The notes under the pieces are model-generated. The model worked only from the letters and a program-made list of their open reading frames with translations. It was not told where the DNA came from and did no database searches. Positions 8,655 to 18,093 of a DNA stretch of 64,000 nt are shown here, in pieces. Position numbers and translations under genes: made by a program. Position 1 is the stretch's first letter; each line of letters opens with the position of its first letter. Source of the stretch: Bacteroidota bacterium (lineage in GTDB: Bacteria; Bacteroidota; Bacteroidia; B-17B0; Aurantibacillaceae); NCBI GenBank assembly GCA_030684395.1, contig JAUXTT010000029.1, positions 1 to 64,000 on the forward strand, written 5' to 3'.

Positions 8655-9731
8655 TTGCAAGTTAAATTCAATACCACCCAAGCACAGTTTTTTTTCACAC
8701 TTAGAAGTAGAGTAAACGAGTACTTCAAGACAAACCAAAAAAAATCTACCGGTAATTTTAAATTATTCTTTAAAGCAGCGCTTTTATTGAGTTCTCTGGT
8801 GACATTATACACCGTTTTAGTGTTTTTTACCCCTCCCGTTTGGATAAGCTTTATTTTAGTAGGTTTGGTTGGAGTTAATATGGCACTTATTGGTTTCAAT
8901 ATAATGCACGATGGATCTCATGGTAGTTTTTCTACCAATGGAAAGATTAATTCCTTTATGGCGTACACCTTAAATCTTTTAGGAGCAAACGCTTTTTTCT
9001 GGACACAGAAACACAACGTAAATCACCATACCTATACTAATATTGAAGGAATTGACGATGATATTGATATTAGACCTTTCTTCAGGGTTCATCCTGACCA
9101 ACCAAAAAAATGGTTTCATAAATACCAACACCTTTATAGTTTATTTCTTTACACACTCACTTTCTTCTTTTGGGTTTATTATAATGATTTTAAAAAATAC
9201 TTTACCCTTAAAATTGCCGATCACACATCTATAAAAAAACTGAGTTTTAAAGAACACGTTATTTTTTGGGCATCTAAGTTAATTCACATAGCCATATTTA
9301 TAGTATTACCAATGTACATGGTAGGCGTAATTCCAACAATTATAGGTTATAGTTCAGCATTGTTAGTTACAGGTTTAATTGTTGCCGTTGTTTTTCAATT
9401 AGCACATATTGTTGATGATATTCAATTTCTTACTCCGGAACCGGAAAGCACTAAAATGGATGTAGAAGCGGACTGGGCTATTCACCAAATGCAAACAACT
9501 GCTAATTTTGCTACTAAAAGCAAATTTCTTACCTGGATGCTCGGTGGTTTGAATTTTCAGGTGGAGCATCATTTGTTTCCAAGGATTAGTCATGTTCACT
9601 ATCCTAAATTAAACGAAATATTAAAAACAACAGCTATGGAATTTAATGTCCAGTATGTTGAATTCCCTACAATGAGAAGTGCTGTGAAGTCGCATATGAT
9701 TCATTTGCGCAAGATAGGAAGAGCAGCTTAA
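8655..9731 (+). CDS. Membrane fatty-acid desaturase
   Basis: The 358-residue membrane di-iron enzyme puts double bonds into acyl chains, adjusting membrane fluidity. All three histidine boxes are present: HDGSHG (85-90), HNVNHH (120-125) and QVEHH (about 315-319). Hydrophobic segments flank them at about 45-82, 100-115, 165-190 and 210-260. The QxxHH third box is typical of acyl-lipid and front-end type desaturases, but regiospecificity cannot be read. The start is TTG; the N-terminal TLRSRVNEYFKTN is conserved in homologues, so no later ATG fits. Monocistronic, with its own -7 box. Confidence 0.92.
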   Translation: MQVKFNTTQAQFFFTLRSRVNEYFKTNQKKSTGNFKLFFKAALLLSSLVTLYTVLVFFTPPVWISFILVGLVGVNMALIGFNIMHDGSHGSFSTNGKINSFMAYTLNLLGANAFFWTQKHNVNHHTYTNIEGIDDDIDIRPFFRVHPDQPKKWFHKYQHLYSLFLYTLTFFFWVYYNDFKKYFTLKIADHTSIKKLSFKEHVIFWASKLIHIAIFIVLPMYMVGVIPTIIGYSSALLVTGLIVAVVFQLAHIVDDIQFLTPEPESTKMDVEADWAIHQMQTTANFATKSKFLTWMLGGLNFQVEHHLFPRISHVHYPKLNEILKTTAMEFNVQYVEFPTMRSAVKSHMIHLRKIGRAA

Positions 9732-9798
9732 TTATCTTCGGCATATTATTTGAACTTAAGACAATAGTATTGATCTTGTACCGTTTCTAACGTAACTT

Positions 9799-11211
9799 AT
9801 GTTTGTTCAAAATAAATATCTCGCACACCATGCTTTCTTTCTTTTGTTTATCCTTGCTTTAAGCTTTGGGCTCCGGGCACAAACTTCTTTTGTGGTGGGA
9901 AAAGCGCCTTCATACAAAGGGAAAGAAATTGCACTTTATACTTATTCAGACCTCATCACTTATACTCCGGTAAAAGAATCTTTTGATACTGTAAATGTAG
10001 ATGGCACTTTTGAGCTCAGTACGATCATAAAAAATCCTCAAGCTTGTAACATTAAGATTGACAATCAAGTTGGTAAGCTATACATGCTCACCTTGTTTAA
10101 ATACGGAATCGTTTTTCCTGCACCAGATACTGCTGAATATCAAAATCCAAATACCGATCACAGTATAGACCTTGTTATTAACGGAGATTCAACTGAACTG
10201 AATGCGCGCATCATTGATTTTAATCAACAGTTTGATTTTTTTTGGGCAAAAAATTATAAGTATTTCGTTACAAAAAAAATCCACCATAAACTCGACTCAT
10301 TTCAGTTAAAGATGGAGAAACGATATGAATATGTAAAAAGCTGGTACTTCAAAAAATACATGAAGTACACTTTTGCCCTTATTAATGATAATACAGGAAG
10401 GCATCGCTCATACCTCATGCAATACTATATTATGAATGAACCAATACTCTACCAGAATTATGAGTACATGGAATTCTTTAACCAGTTTTTTAATCACTAT
10501 TTACTAAAACAAACTACTGGCAAGTTTGGAAGCGAGTTTCTGGATTATATTAATGTGGAACCGAGCTACACCGGATTAAATTCTTCGCTCAAAAAAGACC
10601 CGTGGCTGGAACAGGATTCTTTGAGAGAATTGGTTATCCTCAAAGGCCTTTACGAATTATATTATGTTCCAAAATTCAGTAAGGAAAATATCATCACCAT
10701 TGTAGAAGAAATCCGTCAAACAACAAAAATTGAAGAGCATAAAACAATTGCCGATAATATTTTACGAATATTTAAGAACCTTAAAGTTGGAGTAAGTGCT
10801 CCTCTGTTTTCACTTAATGATTCAAAAGGTAAATTACATTTACTTGAAGATTATAAAAATAAATATGTATACCTTGATTTTTTCTCTCCAAAAAATCTGG
10901 AAAGCCAGCAGGAGATGAAAAAACTGGAGCAGATCAAAAGTAAATATAACGACAAGGTGATTTTTATCAGTATTTGTGCGGAAGGTAGCGAGGAAGAATT
11001 CAAAGAATTTGTTAAAAAGAACCCTAAATATAATTGGCTGCTTTTATATGGAGCAAAAGATAAAAAACTACTGGAAAACTATCTGATCAAGGCTCCTGCT
11101 ACTTATTACCTGATAAACAGAGAAGGATTTTTGGTTCAATCGCCTGCTCCTAAACCGAGTCAGGGAATAGAACTTAAATTCAAAGAAATGTTCAGGGAAA
11201 AGAAAAGGTAG
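9799..11211 (+). CDS. Secreted TlpA-like thioredoxin-fold protein lacking CxxC
   Basis: The 470-residue protein begins with a signal peptide (about 1-28, ending LRAQ). Residues about 30-320 are the DUF4369-like and helical region usual in Bacteroidota TlpA-family proteins. Residues about 330-470 form a thioredoxin-like domain: VGVSAPLFSLNDSKGK, VYLDFFSP, a conserved IKAPATYYLINREG. The active site is lost: where WCxxC should follow the first strand the sequence reads FSPKNLES. It is therefore unlikely to be a disulfide reductase. It may be a binding protein or have a structural role (inference). It is monocistronic between the desaturase and a small Cys-rich protein. Confidence 0.85.
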   Translation: MFVQNKYLAHHAFFLLFILALSFGLRAQTSFVVGKAPSYKGKEIALYTYSDLITYTPVKESFDTVNVDGTFELSTIIKNPQACNIKIDNQVGKLYMLTLFKYGIVFPAPDTAEYQNPNTDHSIDLVINGDSTELNARIIDFNQQFDFFWAKNYKYFVTKKIHHKLDSFQLKMEKRYEYVKSWYFKKYMKYTFALINDNTGRHRSYLMQYYIMNEPILYQNYEYMEFFNQFFNHYLLKQTTGKFGSEFLDYINVEPSYTGLNSSLKKDPWLEQDSLRELVILKGLYELYYVPKFSKENIITIVEEIRQTTKIEEHKTIADNILRIFKNLKVGVSAPLFSLNDSKGKLHLLEDYKNKYVYLDFFSPKNLESQQEMKKLEQIKSKYNDKVIFISICAEGSEEEFKEFVKKNPKYNWLLLYGAKDKKLLENYLIKAPATYYLINREGFLVQSPAPKPSQGIELKFKEMFREKKR

Positions 11212-11254
11212 GTTTTTTTAACATTTAAGTCTATGAATCGCATTATAAATGTTG

Positions 11255-11262
11255 TAAATTTG
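11255..11262 (+). promoter_or_regulatory. Putative -7 box of the Cys/Lys-rich protein gene
   Basis: TAAATTTG matches TAnnTTTG exactly and lies 28 nt before the ATG at 11291. Confidence 0.5.
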
Positions 11263-11290
11263 GATAACTAATAAAATTAAATCTATAACA

Positions 11291-11536
11291 ATGAAAAAAT
11301 TATTTTTAATGTTGGCTTTCACCGGAATGGTAACAGCCGTATCAGCTTCAACTGTTTCTACTTTGTCAGATAACACATCAGTTTCTATCGTAATTGGTGA
11401 TGACAAAAAAGGTGATGACAAAAAGAAGAAAAAAGAGAAGTCTTGCAGTAAAGACGAAAAATCTTGTTGCAAAAAAGATGCTGGCAAAAAAAGCTGTTGC
11501 AAATCTAAGGATGAGAAAAAAGACGAGAAAAAATAA
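11291..11536 (+). CDS. Small exported Lys/Cys-rich protein
   Basis: The 81-residue product has a cleavable signal peptide (about 1-20, ending SAS) and a short Thr/Ser/Val stretch. Residues 36-81 are nearly all Lys, Asp, Glu and Ser, with five Cys in the pattern SCS, SCC, SCC. The charged low-complexity tail with paired Cys suggests metal or surface binding, but no family function is known to me. It has its own -7 box and a strong terminator, so it is a self-contained unit and probably well expressed. Confidence 0.8.
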   Translation: MKKLFLMLAFTGMVTAVSASTVSTLSDNTSVSIVIGDDKKGDDKKKKKEKSCSKDEKSCCKKDAGKKSCCKSKDEKKDEKK

Positions 11537-11563
11537 TTTATTTTATTGTTCGTTATAAAATTG

Positions 11564-11599
11564 AAAATCCCGCTTACAAATGGTAGGCGGGATTTTTTT
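11564..11599 (+). terminator. Intrinsic terminator after the Cys/Lys-rich gene
   Basis: AAAATCCCGC (11564-11573) pairs perfectly with GCGGGATTTT (11587-11596) across a 13-nt loop and continues as T residues. Confidence 0.92.
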
Positions 11600-11701
11600 A
11601 TCACCTGAGAAAAAAATGCAGTACACGGAGCTTGTAACAGTTTTAATTCTCCTAACTTTTTATCGGATTACACTCATTTCGTTTATAAGATTAATAAAGT
11701 A

Positions 11702-12580
11702 ATGATTAAAAAGATCGGTTTACAGATAGTTCTTATTCTTGGATTCTGCTCACTGCTGAATAGTCAACCTGTTCGTTTTTATAAATGCACTGTTCTATTT
11801 AAACTATACGAGAATAAGAAGGAAATCACAAAGAAGGAAATTAATAATTATCTGATTTCAGGAATCATAGATTCTGCACTGTACGATGGCTACTTTTTAT
11901 GTAATGTAACAAGTGCCGATACTCCCTTATTCAGGATTTGCAAAAAAACCGATGAGTATGGAAGCTGTTCCAATATCATGGCTATTGCTTTCCGAAAGAA
12001 AGATTCGATATTGGTGGAACGGATTGATTTAAGGCAAGGGAATTTTTCTTTTGGTGATCCCATCTCTGCTCCGGTAAAAGTTACACTTCATACCGGGATT
12101 CATACTTTCAATAAGCACAAGATCATAGAATCTTCGAAGAAATCTCAAAGTTCAATTTATGAAGCAAACAATCCAACGTTAAAGTACAAATCAAGAAATT
12201 ATTCCAGAGACAATGATTTTTATTCCAGCTGGCCAAAAGCAATAATCGAAGTCAAAACCAAAAAAGGCATTACAGTTACATTTGATTCGCTCACCAGATA
12301 TATTGAGTTAGTTGGAGCTCACAAAATAAGGCGTGTTTTATACTTCAACGAAAAGCACAAGATTATAATAAGCGGCTTGGAAAAAGCATATTGGGATGAT
12401 CCCGGAAATACTAAAAGAAAATCAACAGGCTGGCATTACGCACCATTCGGAACCTGGAAATACTTTGACGATAATGGAAAACTACTTCTAAAGAAAAAAT
12501 ATAAAAAACAAAAAACTGACAGAGCCAGCAGAAAAAGAGAGAAGACATATCACCAGTATAATTTGGATCCTGAATTCTAA
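11702..12580 (+). CDS. Secreted protein of unknown function
   Basis: The 292 residues start with a signal peptide (about 1-21, ending LNSQ). I do not recognise the mature protein. It is basic, contains Cys at positions suggesting one disulfide in the first third (FRICKKTDEYGSC), and ends in a strongly Lys/Arg-rich stretch. WHYAPFGTWKYFDDNGKLL near the end resembles a single MORN/YwqK-type motif. It is convergent with hemCD, 5 nt away, and no terminator hairpin is visible between them. Confidence 0.7.
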   Translation: MIKKIGLQIVLILGFCSLLNSQPVRFYKCTVLFKLYENKKEITKKEINNYLISGIIDSALYDGYFLCNVTSADTPLFRICKKTDEYGSCSNIMAIAFRKKDSILVERIDLRQGNFSFGDPISAPVKVTLHTGIHTFNKHKIIESSKKSQSSIYEANNPTLKYKSRNYSRDNDFYSSWPKAIIEVKTKKGITVTFDSLTRYIELVGAHKIRRVLYFNEKHKIIISGLEKAYWDDPGNTKRKSTGWHYAPFGTWKYFDDNGKLLLKKKYKKQKTDRASRKREKTYHQYNLDPEF

Positions 12581-12585
12581 ATAAA

Positions 12586-14163
12586 TTAACTCAGCATTAA
12601 TACTGCCCTGAGTAATCCCAGATCATCAAAGCTTTTTGGCAACTCATATTTTTTCACTCCTTTGCGCTCGAGCGCTTTTCCTGTTGCCTCTCCCATTGCA
12701 ACTGCCTTTAATGTTGCGGTCCATTTATTCTTCTCAAAAAAAGCATCCACATTACTTGGGCTGGTGAAAACGACTATATTGGTTTGTCCATCAATTACTA
12801 CAGCATGCTTCAATGTTTGATATACAGGTAAGTTAATCGCGTTTTCCTTTTTAGTTAATTGATTTTGTACGCTCTGCATGCTTTCCTTCGCAATAGGAAA
12901 AAGTACCTTTGAATTTCCTGCAAGTGCTGAAAATTGTTTGCCTATTAATTTCGTATCAGTTGACTGGCCAATAAAATCAGCACGTTTATCATGCTGTCGG
13001 AGCTCCATGGCAGTTTGTTTACTGATACAACCGAATTTTACGTTTTGGAGTTTCGGGTTTTGCTTAAAGAAAAAATCAACCGCATTCTTACTACTGAAAA
13101 ACACCCAATCACATGCAGGGATTTCTGCAAATGCAACCTCCTTTAATTCTATTAATGATTGTCCTGTAATTTCAAACCCCAGTTTTTTTAATGCCGATGG
13201 CAAATAATGATGCTCCTTGAAATTTTTGGTAACAAACACTTTTTGTTTTTGCATACCATTTATGTGAGCAACCACTTTTTCAGGAAGGTCAGATGGAAAA
13301 AATGTTTCAAATACCAATTGCACCGGTTGTTTATCCCACGCCGCAGCTTTGGAAACCCACAAGCGGAATACTTTTCTGTCTTCATCATTTATCTCCGTCT
13401 CACAAAATACACCTAAGGGTAACTGACAACCACCATCAAACAAATTCAGAACTCTGCGTTCCAAACTAATTTGCAATTGTACATCTTCATTATTCAATTG
13501 TGAAACGATCTTATCCATTTCCGGATCAGTATCACGGATCTGCCATGCCAACACACCTTGTGCAGGTGCAGGAACAAATTCATGCGGATCTAACAACTCA
13601 ACATGAAACTCGTCTAGGTTTATTTTTAAACGCTCTACACCCGCTGCCGCCAGCATGATCGCGTCATATTGCTTTTCTCTAAGTTTATTAATACGTGTTG
13701 GAACATTTCCTCGAAGGTCCTGAATATCTACATCATGCCTGAATGCTTTGAACTGCGCTTTTCTTCTGGCAGATGAGGTTCCAAGCAATGCATTCTTCTT
13801 TAAATTAAATTTTTGTTTCTCGTCTACGCACTCCTTACGAATCAGCAATAACTCTGATGGGTCTTCTCTATCCGACACCGCTGCTATCATTAAGCCTTCC
13901 GGACTTTCGGTTGGAAGATCTTTGTGTGAATGAACTGCCAGATCAATTTCTTTATTCAGTAATGCCTCTTCTAATTCCTTAGTGAAAAAACCTTTCCCTT
14001 CCAGTTTCTCAAAAGATGTATTCCATTGCTGCGTACGATCACCTTGGGTAGAGATTATTTTTAATTCTACCCGATAACCTTTTTGCTCCAATAAAATTTT
14101 TGTATGATTTGCTTGCCATAAAGCAAGTTCGCTTCCGCGGGTACCAATAATGATGTTACGCAT
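12586..14163 (-). CDS. hemCD: Porphobilinogen deaminase-uroporphyrinogen III synthase fusion
   Basis: One 525-residue chain carries two consecutive haem-pathway enzymes. Residues 1 to about 295 are HemC, which polymerises four porphobilinogens into hydroxymethylbilane: IGTRGSELALWQA, DLAVHSHKDLPTE, DLRGNVPTRINKL, and the cofactor Cys in GGCQLPLG near residue 245. Residues about 300-525 are HemD, which cyclises the product: KVFVTKNFKEHHYLPSALKK, VFFSSKNAVDFFF, VVFTSPSNVDAFF. The single reading frame is intact across the join. It lies 45 nt downstream of hemA in the same direction, so hemA-hemCD is likely one operon. The ATG matches the conserved HemC start. Confidence 0.95.
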   Translation of the reverse strand: MRNIIIGTRGSELALWQANHTKILLEQKGYRVELKIISTQGDRTQQWNTSFEKLEGKGFFTKELEEALLNKEIDLAVHSHKDLPTESPEGLMIAAVSDREDPSELLLIRKECVDEKQKFNLKKNALLGTSSARRKAQFKAFRHDVDIQDLRGNVPTRINKLREKQYDAIMLAAAGVERLKINLDEFHVELLDPHEFVPAPAQGVLAWQIRDTDPEMDKIVSQLNNEDVQLQISLERRVLNLFDGGCQLPLGVFCETEINDEDRKVFRLWVSKAAAWDKQPVQLVFETFFPSDLPEKVVAHINGMQKQKVFVTKNFKEHHYLPSALKKLGFEITGQSLIELKEVAFAEIPACDWVFFSSKNAVDFFFKQNPKLQNVKFGCISKQTAMELRQHDKRADFIGQSTDTKLIGKQFSALAGNSKVLFPIAKESMQSVQNQLTKKENAINLPVYQTLKHAVVIDGQTNIVVFTSPSNVDAFFEKNKWTATLKAVAMGEATGKALERKGVKKYELPKSFDDLGLLRAVLMLS

Positions 14164-14208
14164 CTGAGAGATTTTTTATGAAGATACAATGGAAAAGTGA
14201 ATCCCAAA

Positions 14209-15435
14209 TCATGATTTCAAAAGAGCTTCTTTAGCAGTTTTCATAGCAACGGCATTGTACTTCTTTTCCATATAAGCCAGCACTTTATCCAACACTTCTT
14301 TGCTTTGTGTATCTAAACCATTGATGTCTTTTGCAAACACCTCGTTAAGGGCTAATTCTTTTATTTCTTTTACTTTTCTTGGAATTTCACCGAAAGCCAA
14401 TTCAACATTACGTTCCTTTACAATTGACTTAAATTCTCCGATATGCATTTCGATGATCTTCTGACATGCTTCTAATTCATGGCCACGTTTCACCATATTT
14501 TGTTGTGCCTGTTCTTTCAATGACTCAACAGCTATCAATTTAATATCAAACTCGTGAACTAAATTTCTATCAATATCGTTTGGCACCGCAAGATCAATAA
14601 TTACTTTTTTACCCCTTTCACCATTCAATAATGAAGTATAAATATCTTTTGTGATGATAGGTGTTTCTGAAGAAGTACAAGTAATCAATACATCAAACCC
14701 TTCTTTGTATTTTCCCAATTCATTCAACTGAAAAGCTTTCCCTTTCAATTCTGTCGCCAATTTTTGTGCTTTACTTTCTGTACGATTAAAAACAACGAAA
14801 TTGGCGAACTTATGTTTCTGTAAATATTTTGCAAGATTGGTATTTGTTTCACCTGCTCCGACGATCAAAATACGAGCATCGTTCTTTATATTCAGGTCGC
14901 GTAATTCCCTGTAAGCAAGTGATACAACCGACACCGGGTTCTTCGCGATACCTGTGCGCGTATAAACATCCTTAGCTGTTTCTATAGTTTGTTTTATTAC
15001 CAAACGAATCAGATCTCCGGTAATTCCCATTTTGTAACAGGTTTCATAGGATTTACGAACCTGTGTAATAATTTCACGTTCCCCTATTACTAAAGAATCC
15101 AAAGAAGAAGCCACATGATACATGTGTTCAACTGCCTCAATACCTTTGAAAAAAGAAGCATTCTCAGCTAAAACAGAAACATCACCTAATGTAAGTGTTG
15201 GGTTAATTTCAAGTAATACCTGCGAAAGCAATAAGGCATCTATGTTTTTTGCTGTATTGAAAATCAACTCAACGCGATTACAGGTTGATAAGAACATGAA
15301 CTCATTGAATCCAAATTTATCCTTAATAACAGGCAAAATTTCTGATTGCGATTCTTCTGATAAATGCAAAAAACCGATTTTTTCGATTTCCGTTTGTTTG
15401 TGCGTAAACGCCACTATTTGCAGTTTCTTTACCAT
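14209..15435 (-). CDS. hemA: Glutamyl-tRNA reductase
   Basis: HemA reduces glutamyl-tRNA(Glu) to glutamate semialdehyde with NADPH, the committed step of the C5 haem pathway. The 408 residues include the catalytic Cys52 in FLSTCNRVEL, SLVIGEREIITQVRKSYE, the Rossmann motif VGAGETNTNLAKYL, and FNRTESKAQKLA. It is first in a probable hemA-hemCD transcript and diverges from pbpC. A -7-like GACCTTTG lies 15 nt upstream on the minus strand (15451-15458). Confidence 0.96.
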   Translation of the reverse strand: MVKKLQIVAFTHKQTEIEKIGFLHLSEESQSEILPVIKDKFGFNEFMFLSTCNRVELIFNTAKNIDALLLSQVLLEINPTLTLGDVSVLAENASFFKGIEAVEHMYHVASSLDSLVIGEREIITQVRKSYETCYKMGITGDLIRLVIKQTIETAKDVYTRTGIAKNPVSVVSLAYRELRDLNIKNDARILIVGAGETNTNLAKYLQKHKFANFVVFNRTESKAQKLATELKGKAFQLNELGKYKEGFDVLITCTSSETPIITKDIYTSLLNGERGKKVIIDLAVPNDIDRNLVHEFDIKLIAVESLKEQAQQNMVKRGHELEACQKIIEMHIGEFKSIVKERNVELAFGEIPRKVKEIKELALNEVFAKDINGLDTQSKEVLDKVLAYMEKKYNAVAMKTAKEALLKS

Positions 15436-15450
15436 CTTTCCTTAGTACTA

Positions 15451-15458
15451 CAAAGGTC
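15451..15458 (-). promoter_or_regulatory. Putative -7 box of hemA
   Basis: On the minus strand it reads GACCTTTG, 7 of 8 matches to TAnnTTTG, ending 15 nt before the hemA ATG. Confidence 0.35.
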
Positions 15459-15543
15459 TGCACAAAGCTTTTTATATTTGTCATTAGATTGTCATGTTAC
15501 CTAATTTGGAACGAATATAAATAAGCGCATTTAAATAAGTTAT

Positions 15544-15551
15544 TACCTTTG
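15544..15551 (+). promoter_or_regulatory. Putative -7 box of pbpC
   Basis: TACCTTTG matches TAnnTTTG exactly. It lies inside the open pbpC frame, 7 nt before the CTG at 15559, which would give an almost leaderless transcript. Confidence 0.45.
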
Positions 15552-15645
15552 CAAAAGCCTGAAAACAATAGATAAAATAAAGAATTTCTTCTCCGAACTT
15601 GGTCTCAAAAAAAGCATTTCACTACTACTGATACTTATCAGTTTT

Positions 15646-17970
15646 GTGTGGTTTCTGTTTTGTTTACCCTCACCACTTTTTGAAACACCTTATTCTACTG
15701 TTTTATATGACAAATCAGGGAAACTTTTAGCTGCCCGAATTGCTAAAGATAATCAGTGGCGTTTTCCAGCTCCAAAGAAAGTTCCGTCAAAATTTATTAC
15801 CTGCCTTGTTCATTTTGAAGACAAACATTTTTATGGTCACCTGGGCGTAGATATTGGCGCAACAACCAGAGCTCTGTATCAAAACATTCGTTCAGGAAAA
15901 GTGGTAAGTGGAGGAAGTACCATCACTATGCAGGTAATACGGCTTGCCAGAAAAAATAAACAACGCTCTTACTTCGAAAAGATAATTGAAATGATTTGGG
16001 CAACCCGATTGGAATTATCGAAGTCAAAAGCAGAAGTGCTTTCTCTGTACGCAACTCATGCTCCTTTCGGGGGAAATATTGTTGGTCTGGAAGCCGCATC
16101 CATGAGGTATTTTGGGCGGGGTCCCGAAATACTTTCCTGGGCAGAATGTGCTACTTTGGCCGTATTACCTAATTCACCTTCATTGATCTATCCCGGAAAA
16201 AATCAACAACTACTTTTAAAGAAAAGAAACAAACTTTTGCAAAAATTATTTGAAACCAAACAAATAGATCAGGAAACATTGGAACTAAGTTTACTGGAAC
16301 CTTTACCCGATAAGTTTTTCCCTATCCCACAAGATGCGCCACACTTGCTTAACAGATGTATCAAAGAACAAGGTGAAGGAATAAGTTTAATTACAAGTGT
16401 TGATCTCGACTTACAAAAACAAATCAATGAATTGGTAGAATATCATTCAAAAACTTATCGTGCTTCCGAAATCTACAATGCCGCGGTAATTGTTGCAGAT
16501 GTAAATACAGGGAAAGTATTGAGTTATGTAGGAAATACAAAATCTTTTCAAAAACAAGATCACGGTAACGATGTAGATGTAATAAATTCTGTCCGCAGCA
16601 CCGGAAGTCTTTTGAAACCGTACTTGTATGCATCAATGCTCAATGATGGAGAATTGTTACCCGGTATGTTGATACCGGATATTCCAACACAAATTGGTAG
16701 CTTCTCTCCAAAAAATTACAACCTAACTTACGATGGTGCTGTACCTGCATGGCGCGCATTGGCAAGAAGTTTAAATATCCCTGCAGTGAAATTATTGCAA
16801 CAACATGGCTTGGAAAAATTTCATCAACAGTTAAAAGATATTGGACTCACCACTATTAACCGACCCGCGAGCGAATATGGAATGTCGATCATATTGGGTG
16901 GTGCTGAAGGAAAACTGTGGGATCTCACAGGAACCTATGGATCTATGGGAAGAACAGTAAATCATTTTTCTTTATACAACGGTTCGTATTTTAAAAACGA
17001 TTATCGTCCGCTAACTTATATTGAAGATACTCAAACAAATAATGACGGATCGACTACGCTCACCGCAAGAAAAATTTCTTCTTCCAAATTAAGCGCTGCA
17101 GCTACCTGGTTAACTTTTGAGGCAATGGCTGAAGTATCAAGACCTGAGTTGGATGCATCGTGGAAACGATTATCAGGTGGAAGAAAAATTGCATGGAAAA
17201 CAGGAACCAGTTTCGGTTTCAGAGATGGTTGGGCAATTGGAATAACTCCTGATTATGTAGTTGGAGTATGGGTTGGGAATGCAGATGGGGAAGGTCGTCC
17301 GGGACTTACCGGAATTTCAGCAGCAGCTCCTTTATTATTTGATGTGTTTGGAATATTGCCACAAAAATCTCCCTGGTTCAAAGAACCTTTCAAAGAAATG
17401 AAACAGGTGAAAGTATGTAAACAAAGTGGCTACAGAGCTTCTGTAAATTGCCCGGAGACAGATAAAATTCGTGCGCCTATCAATAGTGAAAAAACAATTC
17501 AGTGCCCATATCACAGGATTATTCATTTAGATAAAACCGGGACTTTCCGTGTTACAAACGAATGTGAAGATGTAGCTAATATGCAGCACGTGCCTTGGTT
17601 TGTGCTTCCTCCTGCTATGGAATACTTTTACAAAACAAAAAGTCCTTCTTACAAAACACTTCCTCCCTTTAAAGAAGGATGTTTTACCTACACAGGAAAA
17701 GCAATGGAAATGATCTATCCTAAAAACGGAACAAAAATATTTGTACCTGTTGATCTGGATAGTAAACAAACTGCAGCTGTGTTTGAGGTGGCACATAGAA
17801 ATCCTGCTTCTACAATTTTTTGGCATATCGATGAAGCTTTTGTCGGTTCCACACAAAACATACATCAATTGGGATTAAATCCACCAAAAGGAAAACATAT
17901 GCTTACATTAGTTGATGAGAATGGTGAGTCCTTGAGTATTTCTTTTGAGGTACTGAGTGATAAGAAGTAG
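15646..17970 (+). CDS. pbpC: Penicillin-binding protein 1C
   Basis: This bifunctional class A PBP polymerises glycan strands and cross-links peptides at the inner membrane. It has a GT51 domain (about residues 40-200; EDKHFYGHLGVDIGATTRA, GGSTITMQVIRLARK), a transpeptidase domain (about 265-570; SxxK in STGSLLKPYLYA, later KTGTSFGFRDGWAIG) and the PBP1C-specific C-terminal BiPBP_C domain (about 680-774). The coordinates start at the first conventional codon, GTG 15646. The true protein almost certainly begins upstream: the same frame is open from 15535 and encodes the first half of the membrane anchor (SISLLLILISFVWFLFCLP), but contains no ATG, GTG or TTG. CTG 15559 is the best candidate start. 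Counted from there it has 803 residues. Confidence 0.95.
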   Translation: MWFLFCLPSPLFETPYSTVLYDKSGKLLAARIAKDNQWRFPAPKKVPSKFITCLVHFEDKHFYGHLGVDIGATTRALYQNIRSGKVVSGGSTITMQVIRLARKNKQRSYFEKIIEMIWATRLELSKSKAEVLSLYATHAPFGGNIVGLEAASMRYFGRGPEILSWAECATLAVLPNSPSLIYPGKNQQLLLKKRNKLLQKLFETKQIDQETLELSLLEPLPDKFFPIPQDAPHLLNRCIKEQGEGISLITSVDLDLQKQINELVEYHSKTYRASEIYNAAVIVADVNTGKVLSYVGNTKSFQKQDHGNDVDVINSVRSTGSLLKPYLYASMLNDGELLPGMLIPDIPTQIGSFSPKNYNLTYDGAVPAWRALARSLNIPAVKLLQQHGLEKFHQQLKDIGLTTINRPASEYGMSIILGGAEGKLWDLTGTYGSMGRTVNHFSLYNGSYFKNDYRPLTYIEDTQTNNDGSTTLTARKISSSKLSAAATWLTFEAMAEVSRPELDASWKRLSGGRKIAWKTGTSFGFRDGWAIGITPDYVVGVWVGNADGEGRPGLTGISAAAPLLFDVFGILPQKSPWFKEPFKEMKQVKVCKQSGYRASVNCPETDKIRAPINSEKTIQCPYHRIIHLDKTGTFRVTNECEDVANMQHVPWFVLPPAMEYFYKTKSPSYKTLPPFKEGCFTYTGKAMEMIYPKNGTKIFVPVDLDSKQTAAVFEVAHRNPASTIFWHIDEAFVGSTQNIHQLGLNPPKGKHMLTLVDENGESLSISFEVLSDKK

Positions 17971-17979
17971 ATCACAAGT

Positions 17980-18025
17980 TTCAACACAGAGAAACAGAGG
18001 CAGCAGAGTTACACGGAGTTTTTTA
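17980..18025. repeat. CACAGAG-type intergenic repeat fragment
   Basis: The stretch TTTCAACACAGAG... GTTACACGGAG resembles copies near 23440, 58830 and 62481. It separates pbpC from the antitoxin-like gene. Confidence 0.5.
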
Positions 18026-18069
18026 TGAATGAGAATCAAAAATGCATTGTATCAGTTCTTGAAATTCCT

Positions 18070-18077
18070 TATATTTG
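18070..18077 (+). promoter_or_regulatory. Putative -7 box of the antitoxin-like gene
   Basis: TATATTTG matches TAnnTTTG exactly, 16 nt before the ATG at 18094. It argues for that start over the earlier in-frame ATG at 18025. Confidence 0.55.
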
Positions 18078-18093
18078 TTTTAATAATTACACC

